Source of the DNA: an uncultured Oscillospiraceae bacterium
GTDB lineage: Bacteria > Bacillota > Clostridia > Oscillospirales > Oscillospiraceae
NCBI GenBank assembly: GCA_934561515.1
Contig: CAKTGM010000003.1
Location: 57,025 to 121,024 of the forward strand
Direction of reading: 5' to 3'
Length of the DNA: 64,000 nucleotides
Positions 35,860-43,878 of the stretch are shown piece by piece. Position 1 is the stretch's first letter, and each line of letters begins with the position of its first letter. The notes under the pieces are model-generated. The model did no database searches, was not told where the DNA came from, and was given only the letters and a program-made list of their open reading frames with translations. The translations under genes were made by a program, and so were the position numbers.

Positions 35860-37593
35860 ATGCTTCGACAAATCTACGCAATGAACCCATGGACGGTGTG
35901 CATTTTGCTGCTGTCCCTGCTCCTTCTCTGGCCCATGCTCTGCCAGCGGGTCGGGGAACGGAGGCGAGTGCTTCTCAACACCGCGCTCGCCTGTGTGGCG
36001 GCCTTCATCATCCTCTACGCCACCATCCTGACCCGTACACCGGGGATTTCCGAGGCCATCCTCACCCCCTTCGCGTCCCTGAACGCCGCGCGGGTACAGC
36101 CCGAGCTTTACCGCGAGATGCTGATGAACGTCTTCCTCTTCTTCCCGCTGGGGCTGACGCTTTCCAACGCCCTGCCGCGAAAGTGGCACCGTTGGGGCAG
36201 AATCATCCTCACAACGCTTGTCGGCTGCGCGCTCAGCGCGGGAATCGAGTACGCCCAGTACCGATATGCGCTGGGGCTTGCGGAGACGGACGACGTGATC
36301 TGCAACACCCTGGGCGCGTTCCTCGGCGCTGCGTCGCTGCTCGTCGCCCACGCCATCGAAAAATCCAGAGAAAGGGTTCGGCACACAAACATGACCCTGA
36401 CAACCACTGAAACACAATTCCTGCATATCGCCAAAGCGGCTATCTCTGGCGGAGATTTGCCCGCCGAAAAGGCGGACTGGCCTGCCGTTTTCGCGCTGGC
36501 GGGGCAGCAAAAGTTGCTGCCGATCGTCTTCGAGGCCGTGCGCAAATCACCTGCCGCCGCGGAAAACGCGGCGCTGTTCGCCGCCGTCAAGCAGCAGGTC
36601 ATCGCGCAGGTGCTGCACCAGACCGTGCGCGCATCGGAGTTTGCAGCCCTCTACCAAACGCTCCGCGCGGCGGGACTGCACCCGGTCGTGGTCAAAGGCC
36701 AGCTTTGCAGTCGTCTCTACCCATTGAAGGATCACCGCATCAGCGCGGACGATGATCTTCTGATTCCGGACGGCGAATTTTTCGCCTGCCATGAGCAGCT
36801 TCTGGCAAACGGCCTGACCACCGACACGCCCGCTGACGAACTGACCACGGCGGACGAAGTGCCCTACACGAAAGGTGGCAGCCCACTCTACATCGAGCTG
36901 CACCGCCGCCTGTTCGACTCCTCCGAGGACGCGCACGACGAGCTGAACCGCTTCTTCACCGACCTCAACACCACTGAAATCGACGGCTTTCTCGCCATGC
37001 CGCCCCACGAGCACCTGCTGTACCTGCTCCTGCACGCCTACAAGCACTTCGTCCGCAGCGGCATCGGCCTGCGGCAGTTTTGCGACATCGGCCTGTGGGC
37101 GCGGGCGTATCACGCGGAAATCGACTGGCAGCGCCTGCACGAGCAGTGTGAGAGCGTCCACGCGGCGACCTTTGCTGCAGCGGCGTTTCACATTGCCAGA
37201 GACTATCCCGGCATTGACTTTGACCTGCCCACGCCTTGGGCTGCTTCCATCGACGTAGAGCCGCTGCTGCACGACACCCTCTGCGGCGGCGTGTACGGCT
37301 CCAACGACCTAACGCGCCTCCATTCCTCCACCGTCACGCTGAACGCCGTGAAATCGAGCCGCAAGGGGAGAAAAAGCACCGTTTTACGCACGATTTTTCC
37401 CGAAAAAGCGTATCTGGAATCGCGCTACCCCTATCTTAAAAAGCGCCCGTACCTGCTGCCGGTCGCGTGGGCGCAGCGCCTCGCGCACTATGCCAGCGAA
37501 AAACAGTCCGGCGCAGACAGCAGCGCCTCCGGCTCCATCAAGCTCGCCAAGAAGCGCATTGAGCTGATGAAGCGGTATGACATCATGGATTAA
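35860..37593 (+). CDS. VanZ-like membrane domain fused to a nucleotidyltransferase-family domain
   Basis: A 577-residue two-domain protein. Residues 1 to about 168 form a VanZ-like domain with four hydrophobic helices, MNVFLFFPLGLTL, and GIEYAQY with TDDVICNTLGAFLGA. Residues about 180-577 resemble the uncharacterised nucleotidyltransferase family PF14907 (KLLPIVFEAV; VVVKGQLCSRLYPLKDHR; the acidic DDDLLIP; ELHRRLF; HEHLLYLLLHAYKHFVRSG). It is the last gene of the polysaccharide operon. A role in modifying the finished glycan or its lipid carrier is only a guess. Confidence 0.83.
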   Translation: MLRQIYAMNPWTVCILLLSLLLLWPMLCQRVGERRRVLLNTALACVAAFIILYATILTRTPGISEAILTPFASLNAARVQPELYREMLMNVFLFFPLGLTLSNALPRKWHRWGRIILTTLVGCALSAGIEYAQYRYALGLAETDDVICNTLGAFLGAASLLVAHAIEKSRERVRHTNMTLTTTETQFLHIAKAAISGGDLPAEKADWPAVFALAGQQKLLPIVFEAVRKSPAAAENAALFAAVKQQVIAQVLHQTVRASEFAALYQTLRAAGLHPVVVKGQLCSRLYPLKDHRISADDDLLIPDGEFFACHEQLLANGLTTDTPADELTTADEVPYTKGGSPLYIELHRRLFDSSEDAHDELNRFFTDLNTTEIDGFLAMPPHEHLLYLLLHAYKHFVRSGIGLRQFCDIGLWARAYHAEIDWQRLHEQCESVHAATFAAAAFHIARDYPGIDFDLPTPWAASIDVEPLLHDTLCGGVYGSNDLTRLHSSTVTLNAVKSSRKGRKSTVLRTIFPEKAYLESRYPYLKKRPYLLPVAWAQRLAHYASEKQSGADSSASGSIKLAKKRIELMKRYDIMD

Positions 37594-37635
37594 AAGGCAG
37601 ACTGCTCGTATGGAGAATTAAAATATCTCAAGAAC

Positions 37636-37649
37636 TGCCTGTACAGGCA
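37636..37649. promoter_or_regulatory. 14-bp perfect palindrome before the HEPN-motif gene
   Basis: TGCCTGTACAGGCA is a perfect dyad lying 18 bases before the first possible start of the following gene and 43 bases after the stop of the polysaccharide operon. The size and position fit an operator, but no repressor can be assigned. Confidence 0.4.
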
Positions 37650-37667
37650 AAGACTATCAGGTAGAGA

Positions 37668-38693
37668 ATGGGATTACTTGATATAGAATGCTGCCGAGGA
37701 GTATTGGAAATGAAAACATACCATCAAAACGGCATAGTTTCAGAGGATAAATCTATTATTTCTGAAGATGAAATATTCGCGATACAATGTGATACAGAAA
37801 ACGGAGCACCCTCGTTCTTTTATCCCGGAGATAACCTTATCCGCGAAATTGATCTGGCACTTATTGACATAGCAGACCTATTCGTCGATATATACTTTCC
37901 TGACTGGGAATTATACAACAGGGAAGCTTCAAATATTCCTCTTGGTCTGGCTTTAGGTGGGCAAAACTCCGATATTTGTATAGATAAGGCGGATTTTTTG
38001 GATCTCATACCCCAGTATGCTCCCTATTTCACGAATTTATATAGACACCTTTACGTTGCGGATTGTCAATACTTAACGTCAACTGTGCAGAGCTTATTGC
38101 AAGCTACAGAGCATTGTTTTGTTCAATATTACACACAAATCACCAATATCGACAGCTTATACTACTCTCTCGGTGAAGAACAGATGACTTGCTCTCCCGA
38201 AACCCGACAGCTTGCATTCTATCTAGAAACATTTTTTACAAAAGCCTACTCAATATTAGATTTGATAGTTAAAATAGTCTTTGAGCTAGAGAACCCAATA
38301 GAAAGTTTCTCATCGATCACGAAACTAAAAAGCTCAGAAAAAATATGGGGAAACAGGAAGCAGCTACGTATGAATGGGACTCAAGATACGATCTTCGAGG
38401 ATTGCATAGTCATCAAGCAGATTGAGGCCTTACGCAATGAAGCTGTTCATAATGGCACTTGGGAATTTGCACCCAAAGTCTTTTTGCGGATTGAAGACTC
38501 GACGATAATCGAGAGGTATATGCTATTTCCAGACTTTGAAGAAGGACATTTAGCTGCCGTCAAAAATCGCAGGCATTTTTTCTCGTCAGGAACAAAAGTC
38601 AATGATGCCCTTATCCCCATCCATGAAGAGTTCTACCGTAGATTACTCACTACGCTACAGAATATTGTTAAGTATAATGCGAACGTTGAATAG
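37668..38693 (+). CDS. HEPN-motif protein of unknown function (AT-rich cargo)
   Basis: A 341-residue soluble protein. Near its C-terminus ALRNEAVHNGTW carries the R-N-x3-H signature (Arg256, His261) of HEPN RNase domains, preceded by helical segments. HEPN proteins of this kind occur in toxin-antitoxin and antiphage systems, but there is no obvious antitoxin gene beside it. The start is uncertain: 37668, or MKTYHQNG at 37710. Base composition is far more AT-rich than the operon before it, a sign of separate acquisition. Confidence 0.65.
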   Translation: MGLLDIECCRGVLEMKTYHQNGIVSEDKSIISEDEIFAIQCDTENGAPSFFYPGDNLIREIDLALIDIADLFVDIYFPDWELYNREASNIPLGLALGGQNSDICIDKADFLDLIPQYAPYFTNLYRHLYVADCQYLTSTVQSLLQATEHCFVQYYTQITNIDSLYYSLGEEQMTCSPETRQLAFYLETFFTKAYSILDLIVKIVFELENPIESFSSITKLKSSEKIWGNRKQLRMNGTQDTIFEDCIVIKQIEALRNEAVHNGTWEFAPKVFLRIEDSTIIERYMLFPDFEEGHLAAVKNRRHFFSSGTKVNDALIPIHEEFYRRLLTTLQNIVKYNANVE

Positions 38694-38769
38694 CATGGGT
38701 TCTAGCGTTTAAATCTATTGGCGCTCTTAAGCTACTGCTCTTAAACCACCTTTCAGGCAAAAAGAAACC

Positions 38770-38800
38770 GGGCGGAAGGGATCATTTTTCCCTTCCGCCC
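38770..38800 (-). terminator. Terminator of the relaxase gene group
   Basis: An 11-bp perfect stem (GGGCGGAAGGG at 38770-38780, CCCTTCCGCCC at 38790-38800), followed on the minus strand by a T-rich run. It is 5 bases beyond the stop at 38806. Confidence 0.8.
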
Positions 38801-38805
38801 TCTGC

Positions 38806-39069
38806 TTACCGCTCCATGCCCGCGGCACGCTGCTTTTTCGCCTGCTGCACGGCTTTTTCGGCGCTGCGGCGGCGGTTGAAGAGCAGCAGATCCCGCGTGT
38901 TCTCATAAAGATCACCCTTGCCGGACTCGAACACGGCGACCATATATTTCTTCGTCTTATACTTGGCGTAAATCTCCTTCAGCCCCTCCCGCAGGACGGG
39001 GTCAATTTTTTCTGCATTCGTCAGCCAGATTTCAACAAGCTTCTGATCGTCCCTGACGTTCATCTCCAA
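38806..39069 (-). CDS. Small conserved mobilization-region protein
   Basis: An 87-residue charged protein: IWLTNAEKIDPVLREGLKEI, then YKTKKYMVAVFESGKGDLYE, ENTRDLLLFNRRR, and a basic Ala/Lys C-terminus. Small proteins with this look are common beside Pre/Mob relaxases in clostridial mobile elements. Function unknown. It follows the relaxase gene by 34 bases, has AAAGGAGG upstream, and shares its terminator. Confidence 0.7.
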   Translation of the reverse strand: MEMNVRDDQKLVEIWLTNAEKIDPVLREGLKEIYAKYKTKKYMVAVFESGKGDLYENTRDLLLFNRRRSAEKAVQQAKKQRAAGMER

Positions 39070-39103
39070 ATAGAACCAGCCTCCTTTAACATCCTTAGTT
39101 TCC

Positions 39104-40051
39104 TCATCTTTCCTGCTGCTTATGCGCGGCCACCTGCTTCGCCGCCTGCAAAATCTCCGGCGGGATGCCGTCCACTATGCGGTGCAGCTCGTCCAGCTCC
39201 CGGAGCTTTTCGTTGATTTCCAGTTTTTTCAGGACGCTTTCCTTGGAGACAGCGCCCAGCTGCTTTTCGAGCGCCGCATTCTCGGCGGTCAGCGCCTTGT
39301 AGGCCGCGTCATACTTTTTGAGCTTCGTCCGCAGGGCTTCTGCGCCGGGAACGTACTTGCCCAGCAGCGCTTCTAGTTCGTCCAGCTTGGCCTTTTTGTT
39401 GAACGGATTCGTGTCGTTCAGAATGGCCATGATCTGCTCCTTCATCCGGTTCAGGTGGACAGCCTCCTTAAACAGTCGCGGCGGGATGTGGTCGCGCCCG
39501 GTCTGACTGGCGCTTTCGCCGCGCTCCAAATCGGGATATTTCTTGACCATGTGCTCCCAGAACCTGTCCTGCCACTGCGTCAGTTTCTTCTTGTTGCCGA
39601 CGATCTCCTTGGCGCTGAGCCGCTTGTCCTCCGTCAGCGGTACGAAACAAAGGTGCATATGGGGCGTTTTCTCGTCCATATGCACCACGGCGGATATGAT
39701 CGTTTTCGGGTCTTGATGCTCTTGGATAAAGCTCAGCGCCTCCTGAAAGTAGGCTTTGATTTCGCCCTTTTTCTTGCCCTTGAAGAACTCCGGGCTGGCC
39801 GTCACCAGCGCCTCCACCACGCGCACGCTGTCCGACCGCGTACGGCAGCCCGCCTCGGCGATCTGCTTTTCGGACTCCGCGCGATATTTGCGCTGCGGCG
39901 TCACCAGATGGAAGTTGAGGTGACTGCGGGACATATCCACGTCTGGATTGCTGGCGTATTTCTCCTTGGTGCGTTCATTGTGGGACTCGATGTGCCCGAT
40001 CTCCGGCCCCTTGTACTTGGCAAAACGGAGAATGGCGTACTGTGCTTTCAT
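39104..40051 (-). CDS. MOBV-type (Pre/Mob) relaxase
   Basis: A 315-residue mobilization protein. AILRFAKYKG near the start, HNERTKEKYASNPDVDMSRS and HLNFHLV match the N-terminal Pre/Mob motifs, and VVHMDEKTPHMHLCFVPLT (His124, His131, His133) is the metal-binding motif; LSAKEIVGNKKKLTQWQD follows. The rest is a coiled coil (about 225-300). The protein would nick the element at oriT and pilot the strand. The ATG at 40051 overlaps the upstream stop (ATGA) and has GGGGAG. A matching oriT candidate lies at 44824-44872. Confidence 0.9.
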   Translation of the reverse strand: MKAQYAILRFAKYKGPEIGHIESHNERTKEKYASNPDVDMSRSHLNFHLVTPQRKYRAESEKQIAEAGCRTRSDSVRVVEALVTASPEFFKGKKKGEIKAYFQEALSFIQEHQDPKTIISAVVHMDEKTPHMHLCFVPLTEDKRLSAKEIVGNKKKLTQWQDRFWEHMVKKYPDLERGESASQTGRDHIPPRLFKEAVHLNRMKEQIMAILNDTNPFNKKAKLDELEALLGKYVPGAEALRTKLKKYDAAYKALTAENAALEKQLGAVSKESVLKKLEINEKLRELDELHRIVDGIPPEILQAAKQVAAHKQQER

Positions 40052-40266
40052 CGGCGCTCCCCTCGCTTCACCCACACGATGTCGCAGTCCAGCACATCGG
40101 CCAGTTCCACGACTTCTTTGTAGCGGATGCTCTCCCGCTGCAATTTTGCGGACAGATTGGAAACGCTGTCACTCCAATCGTATTCGTCGTGGAGCCGGTC
40201 AACGACCTCCTGCATGGTAAAACCGGCACGAATGATCTGCGCCTTGATCTCATTTCTGATGCTCAT
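40048..40266 (-). CDS. Small helix-turn-helix protein upstream of the relaxase
   Basis: A 72-residue protein (MSIRNEIKAQIIRAG...) with FTMQEVVDRLHDEY, SVSNLSAKLQRESIRYKEVV and ELADVLDCDIVWV, which reads like a small XRE-type helix-turn-helix. It is probably a regulator or relaxosome accessory factor. The start at 40266 has GGAGG six bases upstream; longer starts would run back into a GC-rich non-coding region. Its stop overlaps the relaxase start. Confidence 0.78.
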   Translation of the reverse strand: MSIRNEIKAQIIRAGFTMQEVVDRLHDEYDWSDSVSNLSAKLQRESIRYKEVVELADVLDCDIVWVKRGERR

Positions 40267-40542
40267 AAAAACCTCCTGTTTTTTCGTGATGAAAACAGCG
40301 AAGCGGGTTTCTGTTTCCGAAAACCTGCTTCGCTGTTTGGCGTAATATCCAGTTTTCCCAAAATCCGCTGGAAGCGCGGCGGGCAATGCCCTCTTCGCAA
40401 GTGAGGGGTATCGACTTTCCGAAACCGCGTGACTTCGCAGAGTTCCGTGCAGCCCCACGCGCATCCGTGAAGCCGGTGCGCGGTTCCGAGCAGCGCGGTT
40501 TCGCAAAATCCTTTCGCCGCCGCGCAAAGTTCTTTCCGGTTC
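40267..40542. other. Structured spacer in the mobilization region
   Basis: This gap between two leftward genes holds a long hairpin: AAACAGCGAAGCGGGTTT (40293-40310) and its near-complement AAACCTGCTTCGCTGTTT (40321-40338, one mismatch). GC-rich sequence with no convincing gene follows. It may attenuate transcription of the relaxase operon. Confidence 0.5.
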
Positions 40543-40746
40543 TCACCTGTCTTGCAGATACCCCTTCCGTTTCAGCACTGCCAGATCGGCGGCCACGTCC
40601 TCCGGGCGCATCCGCGCAAGGCAGCTCAAGTCGTAAATGTCGTACCGCTCCACCAGAAGCAGCGTCATCAGCAGCTTCTGCGTGCCGGTCAGGTTGCTGT
40701 CGTACAAGTGAAACAGCGGCAGTTCCTTATAATAAATTCTTCCCAT
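40543..40746 (-). CDS. Small winged-helix-like protein
   Basis: A 67-residue protein beginning MGRIYYKELPLFHLYDS, with LTGTQKLLMTLLLVERYDIY and DVAADLAVLKRKGYL, which looks like a winged-helix fold. The ATG at 40746 is preceded by GGAGGATGCA. It lies between the helicase and relaxase genes in a leftward group and could be a replication or transfer regulator. No specific family is recognised. Confidence 0.7.
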   Translation of the reverse strand: MGRIYYKELPLFHLYDSNLTGTQKLLMTLLLVERYDIYDLSCLARMRPEDVAADLAVLKRKGYLQDR

Positions 40747-40855
40747 TGCATCCTCCTTCACGACTGAACTTGAAAACATCTATCCCATCCATCCCATCCA
40801 TCCGGGGTTTTGGGGATGCTTGGGATGGATGGGATGGAGAAATTTGAGTCTGATC

Positions 40856-42157
40856 TCATAAAACCGGCGGCGCGACCAGCGCCTCGATGCCCCAGAAGCC
40901 GTTGACCCGCTTGCCGCGGGCGTTTTGGATGTGATTGTCGTGCTCCGGGCCGAACTCGTCGGCGTGCTTTTTGAGCGTCATGCTCACCGTCCGCGCGGAG
41001 CGCGGCTTGTAGGCGTTGTCGCTGCACCACAGGCAATAGATACCGTACAGCGCGGCGGAGGGGATGGCGCTGTCGGCCTTCAGGCGGATGTAGCCCTCGG
41101 AGCGCAGGAAGAGCAGCACATTGTCGGCCTCGCGGCGCGCGTCCTCGCGGTTTGCCTTCGTCTGCGAGCTTTCCGTGAAGCGGAAGTTACTACCTTGCAA
41201 ACGGCGCAGGCCCTCGAGACACCAGAGGAAGATGCCCTCAATCTCGCCGCAGAGCTTGTCCGCGAGAAAGGGGTCGTCCGCGCGATCAAGCGGCTTTTTC
41301 TTCACCGACAAAATGAGCTGGCGGCGGTAAAAGCCGTCCGAGTGGTCATAGAGCGATTCCAGATCGCCGTTAGAAAACGCCAGAAACCGAACGTACATCT
41401 TGCCCTGATAGCTCTGCTCGCCCTTGCGCTCCAAGTCCATCGGCATTTCGGCGGTGATGAGGGACTTGAGATAGTGGGTGGATTGCAGCGCCTCCAGCTT
41501 CATGTCGTCATCCACCATCAGCAGCTCGTGCTCCAGATCGGCTCTGGCGAAGGGGCTGCGCTCCACCTTGGCGATGCTGCCGTTTTTCAGGTTGCTGCCG
41601 AGCAGCTTCTGCATCACCACGCCGATGCGGCTCTTGCCCTCGCCGCCGTTGCCCTTGAGCAGCATCATCACCTGCCCGCGGTTCGTCGGAATCAGGCAAT
41701 AGCCGAGGTATTCCTGCAAGGTCAAAATGTCCTCCGGTTCCAGCGAGTCAGACAAAAACCGCAGCCATGTCACCGGCTGCGGCGCGCTGGGGTCATAGTT
41801 GACCGGCAGCCGGTTGCGGCAGAATTCCTTTTCGGCACGAAACTCACCATTGAGAAACAGCGTGCCGTTGGCAACGTGGATGCGATCTTCCTGAATGGGC
41901 AGCTCCGGCGTGTAGGCCTCCAGCCTGAGCGTTTCGAGAAGACCTGTGGCGCGGCGAGCCGTGCCGCTGGTGAAATGCGGGCGCAGCATCTCGTAGATCT
42001 GCTTGCGAATGCCCTCTTCGTCAGCAACGCGGCCCTCCACCGTGAAAAAGCTGCCGTCCACGCAGACCATCGGGTGCGCCGACAGAAAGTCCTCGCAGAA
42101 CAGGACTTCGTTGAAGTGCTTGTCCTGCATCCAGCGCGGCGGTTCATTTCGTTCCAT
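40856..42157 (-). CDS. D5-type (P4-family) phage/plasmid helicase
   Basis: A 433-residue protein with a D5_N-like N-terminal region (YTPELPIQEDRIHVANGTLF), then an SF3-type helicase core with Walker A LLKGNGGEGKS (about 167-177) and Walker B ELLMVDDD, and a winged-helix-like C-terminus. Such helicases open the replication origin of phages and mobile elements. The ATG at 42157 is chosen because GGAGGAAAC precedes it; it overlaps the primase gene by 14 bases. Together they are a self-contained replication module. Confidence 0.88.
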   Translation of the reverse strand: MERNEPPRWMQDKHFNEVLFCEDFLSAHPMVCVDGSFFTVEGRVADEEGIRKQIYEMLRPHFTSGTARRATGLLETLRLEAYTPELPIQEDRIHVANGTLFLNGEFRAEKEFCRNRLPVNYDPSAPQPVTWLRFLSDSLEPEDILTLQEYLGYCLIPTNRGQVMMLLKGNGGEGKSRIGVVMQKLLGSNLKNGSIAKVERSPFARADLEHELLMVDDDMKLEALQSTHYLKSLITAEMPMDLERKGEQSYQGKMYVRFLAFSNGDLESLYDHSDGFYRRQLILSVKKKPLDRADDPFLADKLCGEIEGIFLWCLEGLRRLQGSNFRFTESSQTKANREDARREADNVLLFLRSEGYIRLKADSAIPSAALYGIYCLWCSDNAYKPRSARTVSMTLKKHADEFGPEHDNHIQNARGKRVNGFWGIEALVAPPVL

Positions 42158-42734
42158 GTGTTTCCTCCCTGAGCTGCCGGTTTCGCGCCTCCATCCGCAT
42201 GAGCCGATCGTCCTTCTGCAAGTCGGCCACCACCTCGGCGCGCTCCTGCGGCGTGCCGCAGGCCAGAATGTCCAGCATATTCCCGATGCGCTCCAGCATA
42301 TGGCAGGACTCCGCATAGCGTGGGTCGATGGCGTCCTCCGGCGATTGCGGGGCACAGTGCTCCTTCCAGTCCTGCAAGATTTGCAGGTAATCTCCCAGCA
42401 CGCGGAAGCAGCGCCGTTCGGCTTCCGCCTGCGATTTGCCGCGCTGTAGCTTTGCGAGAATGGACGGCTTCTGCCCGGCGATGCCGAAATCCGCCGCCAG
42501 CTTTTTCGCCGCGTCATAGCTGCTCAGGCCGAACAGCTTTGCCGCAAGGTCGATCACGTCACCAGTTGCCCCGCAGCCGAAGCAGTAGAAGTACTCCTCG
42601 TTCAGCTTCATGCTGGGCGTGCGGTCGGCGTGGAAGGGGCAGCAGACCATGCTGCCTTGCTGGAGCGGCAGGCCGTACCGCTCTGCCGCCATGCGCGGAT
42701 GAACGGCAGCCTTCACGGTATCAAATAGGTTCAT
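42144..42734 (-). CDS. CHC2 zinc-finger primase-like protein
   Basis: A 196-residue protein whose first 70 residues form a CHC2 zinc finger: CPFHADRTPSMKLNEEY then FYCFGCGATGDVID, with ligands Cys32, His35, Cys51 and Cys54. The TOPRIM catalytic domain of full primases is missing, so it may act with the helicase encoded immediately downstream, or only bind the origin. The start is ATG 42734 with GGAGAAA upstream; an in-frame TTG at 42740 is less likely. Confidence 0.87.
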   Translation of the reverse strand: MNLFDTVKAAVHPRMAAERYGLPLQQGSMVCCPFHADRTPSMKLNEEYFYCFGCGATGDVIDLAAKLFGLSSYDAAKKLAADFGIAGQKPSILAKLQRGKSQAEAERRCFRVLGDYLQILQDWKEHCAPQSPEDAIDPRYAESCHMLERIGNMLDILACGTPQERAEVVADLQKDDRLMRMEARNRQLREETHGTK

Positions 42735-42841
42735 AGGCAATTTCTCCTTTCAGATTTTTGCGACAAATTTCCTTTGTCACCTGAATATACGGAGAAAAGG
42801 TCTTAGACCGACGAAATCAGGCACTTATGCAAGCAAATAGT

Positions 42842-42889
42842 AAAAGCCTCCTGCTTTCTTGCAAAAATGCAAGAGCACGGGAGGCTTTT
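42842..42889. repeat. Hairpin in the divergent primase/regulator intergenic region
   Basis: AAAAGCCTCC (42842-42851) pairs with GGAGGCTTTT (42880-42889), and the inner TTCTTGCA pairs with TGCAAGAG almost perfectly. It lies 108 bases upstream of the primase start and may be an attenuator, an origin-like structure, or a regulator site. Confidence 0.5.
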
Positions 42890-42963
42890 GTCGAGAGGAT
42901 ATTCAAGTCATTTCACGAAGCAATTATAGAACGTTTGTACTAGATTTCGGGCGGAGTATGTGC

Positions 42964-42969
42964 TATACT
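42964..42969 (+). promoter_or_regulatory. Candidate -10 box of the regulator/sigma operon
   Basis: TATACT at 42964-42969 lies 52 bases before the regulator start. The best -35 at 17-base spacing is the weak TAGATT (42941-42946), so an activator or non-standard promoter is possible. Confidence 0.35.
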
Positions 42970-43020
42970 GAATTTACAATATCTGCTTGGCGCAGGATTT
43001 TTACTGGAATCGGAGGCGAT

Positions 43021-43878
43021 ATGTTCATGAGCAACGAATCGGTATTTCTCCCCGCGGCTGTCCGTGACCGCATTTGGGATCTGTTGAAGGAACGGAAGGT
43101 TACGCAAGCCGTGCTTGCCGCAAGAATCGGCTGTTCGGAAAGTTCGCTGAGCCGCTTCATCAGCGGCAAGACGGACAAGCTGGGTGACGAAAATATCATC
43201 CGCATCGCAAAAGCCTTTAACGTGTCCACTGACTTTCTTCTGGGCGTAACGACCGTGCCGGACAGAAAGAACTACGAAATCGGCGAACTGGGATTGTCCG
43301 CGCAGGCGGCGAGAAACCTCTATACCGGAAAAGCAAATGCGCAGGTCGTGAATTATCTGCTGGAAAGTCCGCGCTTCCTTGAGTTGACCTACACATTGGA
43401 GCAGTATTTCAACGACACGCTTGCCGCCGGGTACGCCGCGCAGAATCAGCTCTATACCACGCTCAGCAGTCTGATGCGGAAAACGGTAAAGACGAACGCC
43501 GCTGCGCAAGCCGCGAATGAAATCAATCGTCTGAAAACACCCGTTTATCAGGCGGATCTTGCCACCATCGAAAATCAATTCATGCTGGCGGTCAAGGAAG
43601 TGAAAAGGGAAGTCGGCAACGACTTCGCAGCCATTCAGGCAATGACAGCCGCAAAAGCGGAAGCAATGTTTTCAGAGATCATGAAAGGACAGAATACGGA
43701 AAACCCGACCGTTGCGCCGGAGTTCGTGTCGAACTTGATCACAGGGTGCATCGCCGGTGCAGATGGTGTTGACCCCGATGCGCTGAATCGGCTCGGTCAG
43801 GCATTGACAGACGTTTTTCAGTCTGCCACAGCGAACGCTGCATCACGGGAGAAGGACGATGCGCAAGCCGTGCAATGA
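43021..43878 (+). CDS. XRE-family transcriptional regulator
   Basis: A 285-residue protein with an N-terminal XRE helix-turn-helix (about 17-75: RKVTQAVLAARIGCSESSLS, FISGKTDKLG, AKAFNVSTDFLLGV). The longer C-terminal region is helical and may sense a signal or mediate oligomerisation. The ATG at 43021 follows GGAGGCGAT; upstream starts at 42859 would cross the promoter region. It is divergent from the primase gene and overlaps the sigma-factor gene by 20 bases, a layout expected for a mobile-element master control circuit. Confidence 0.88.
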   Translation: MFMSNESVFLPAAVRDRIWDLLKERKVTQAVLAARIGCSESSLSRFISGKTDKLGDENIIRIAKAFNVSTDFLLGVTTVPDRKNYEIGELGLSAQAARNLYTGKANAQVVNYLLESPRFLELTYTLEQYFNDTLAAGYAAQNQLYTTLSSLMRKTVKTNAAAQAANEINRLKTPVYQADLATIENQFMLAVKEVKREVGNDFAAIQAMTAAKAEAMFSEIMKGQNTENPTVAPEFVSNLITGCIAGADGVDPDALNRLGQALTDVFQSATANAASREKDDAQAVQ

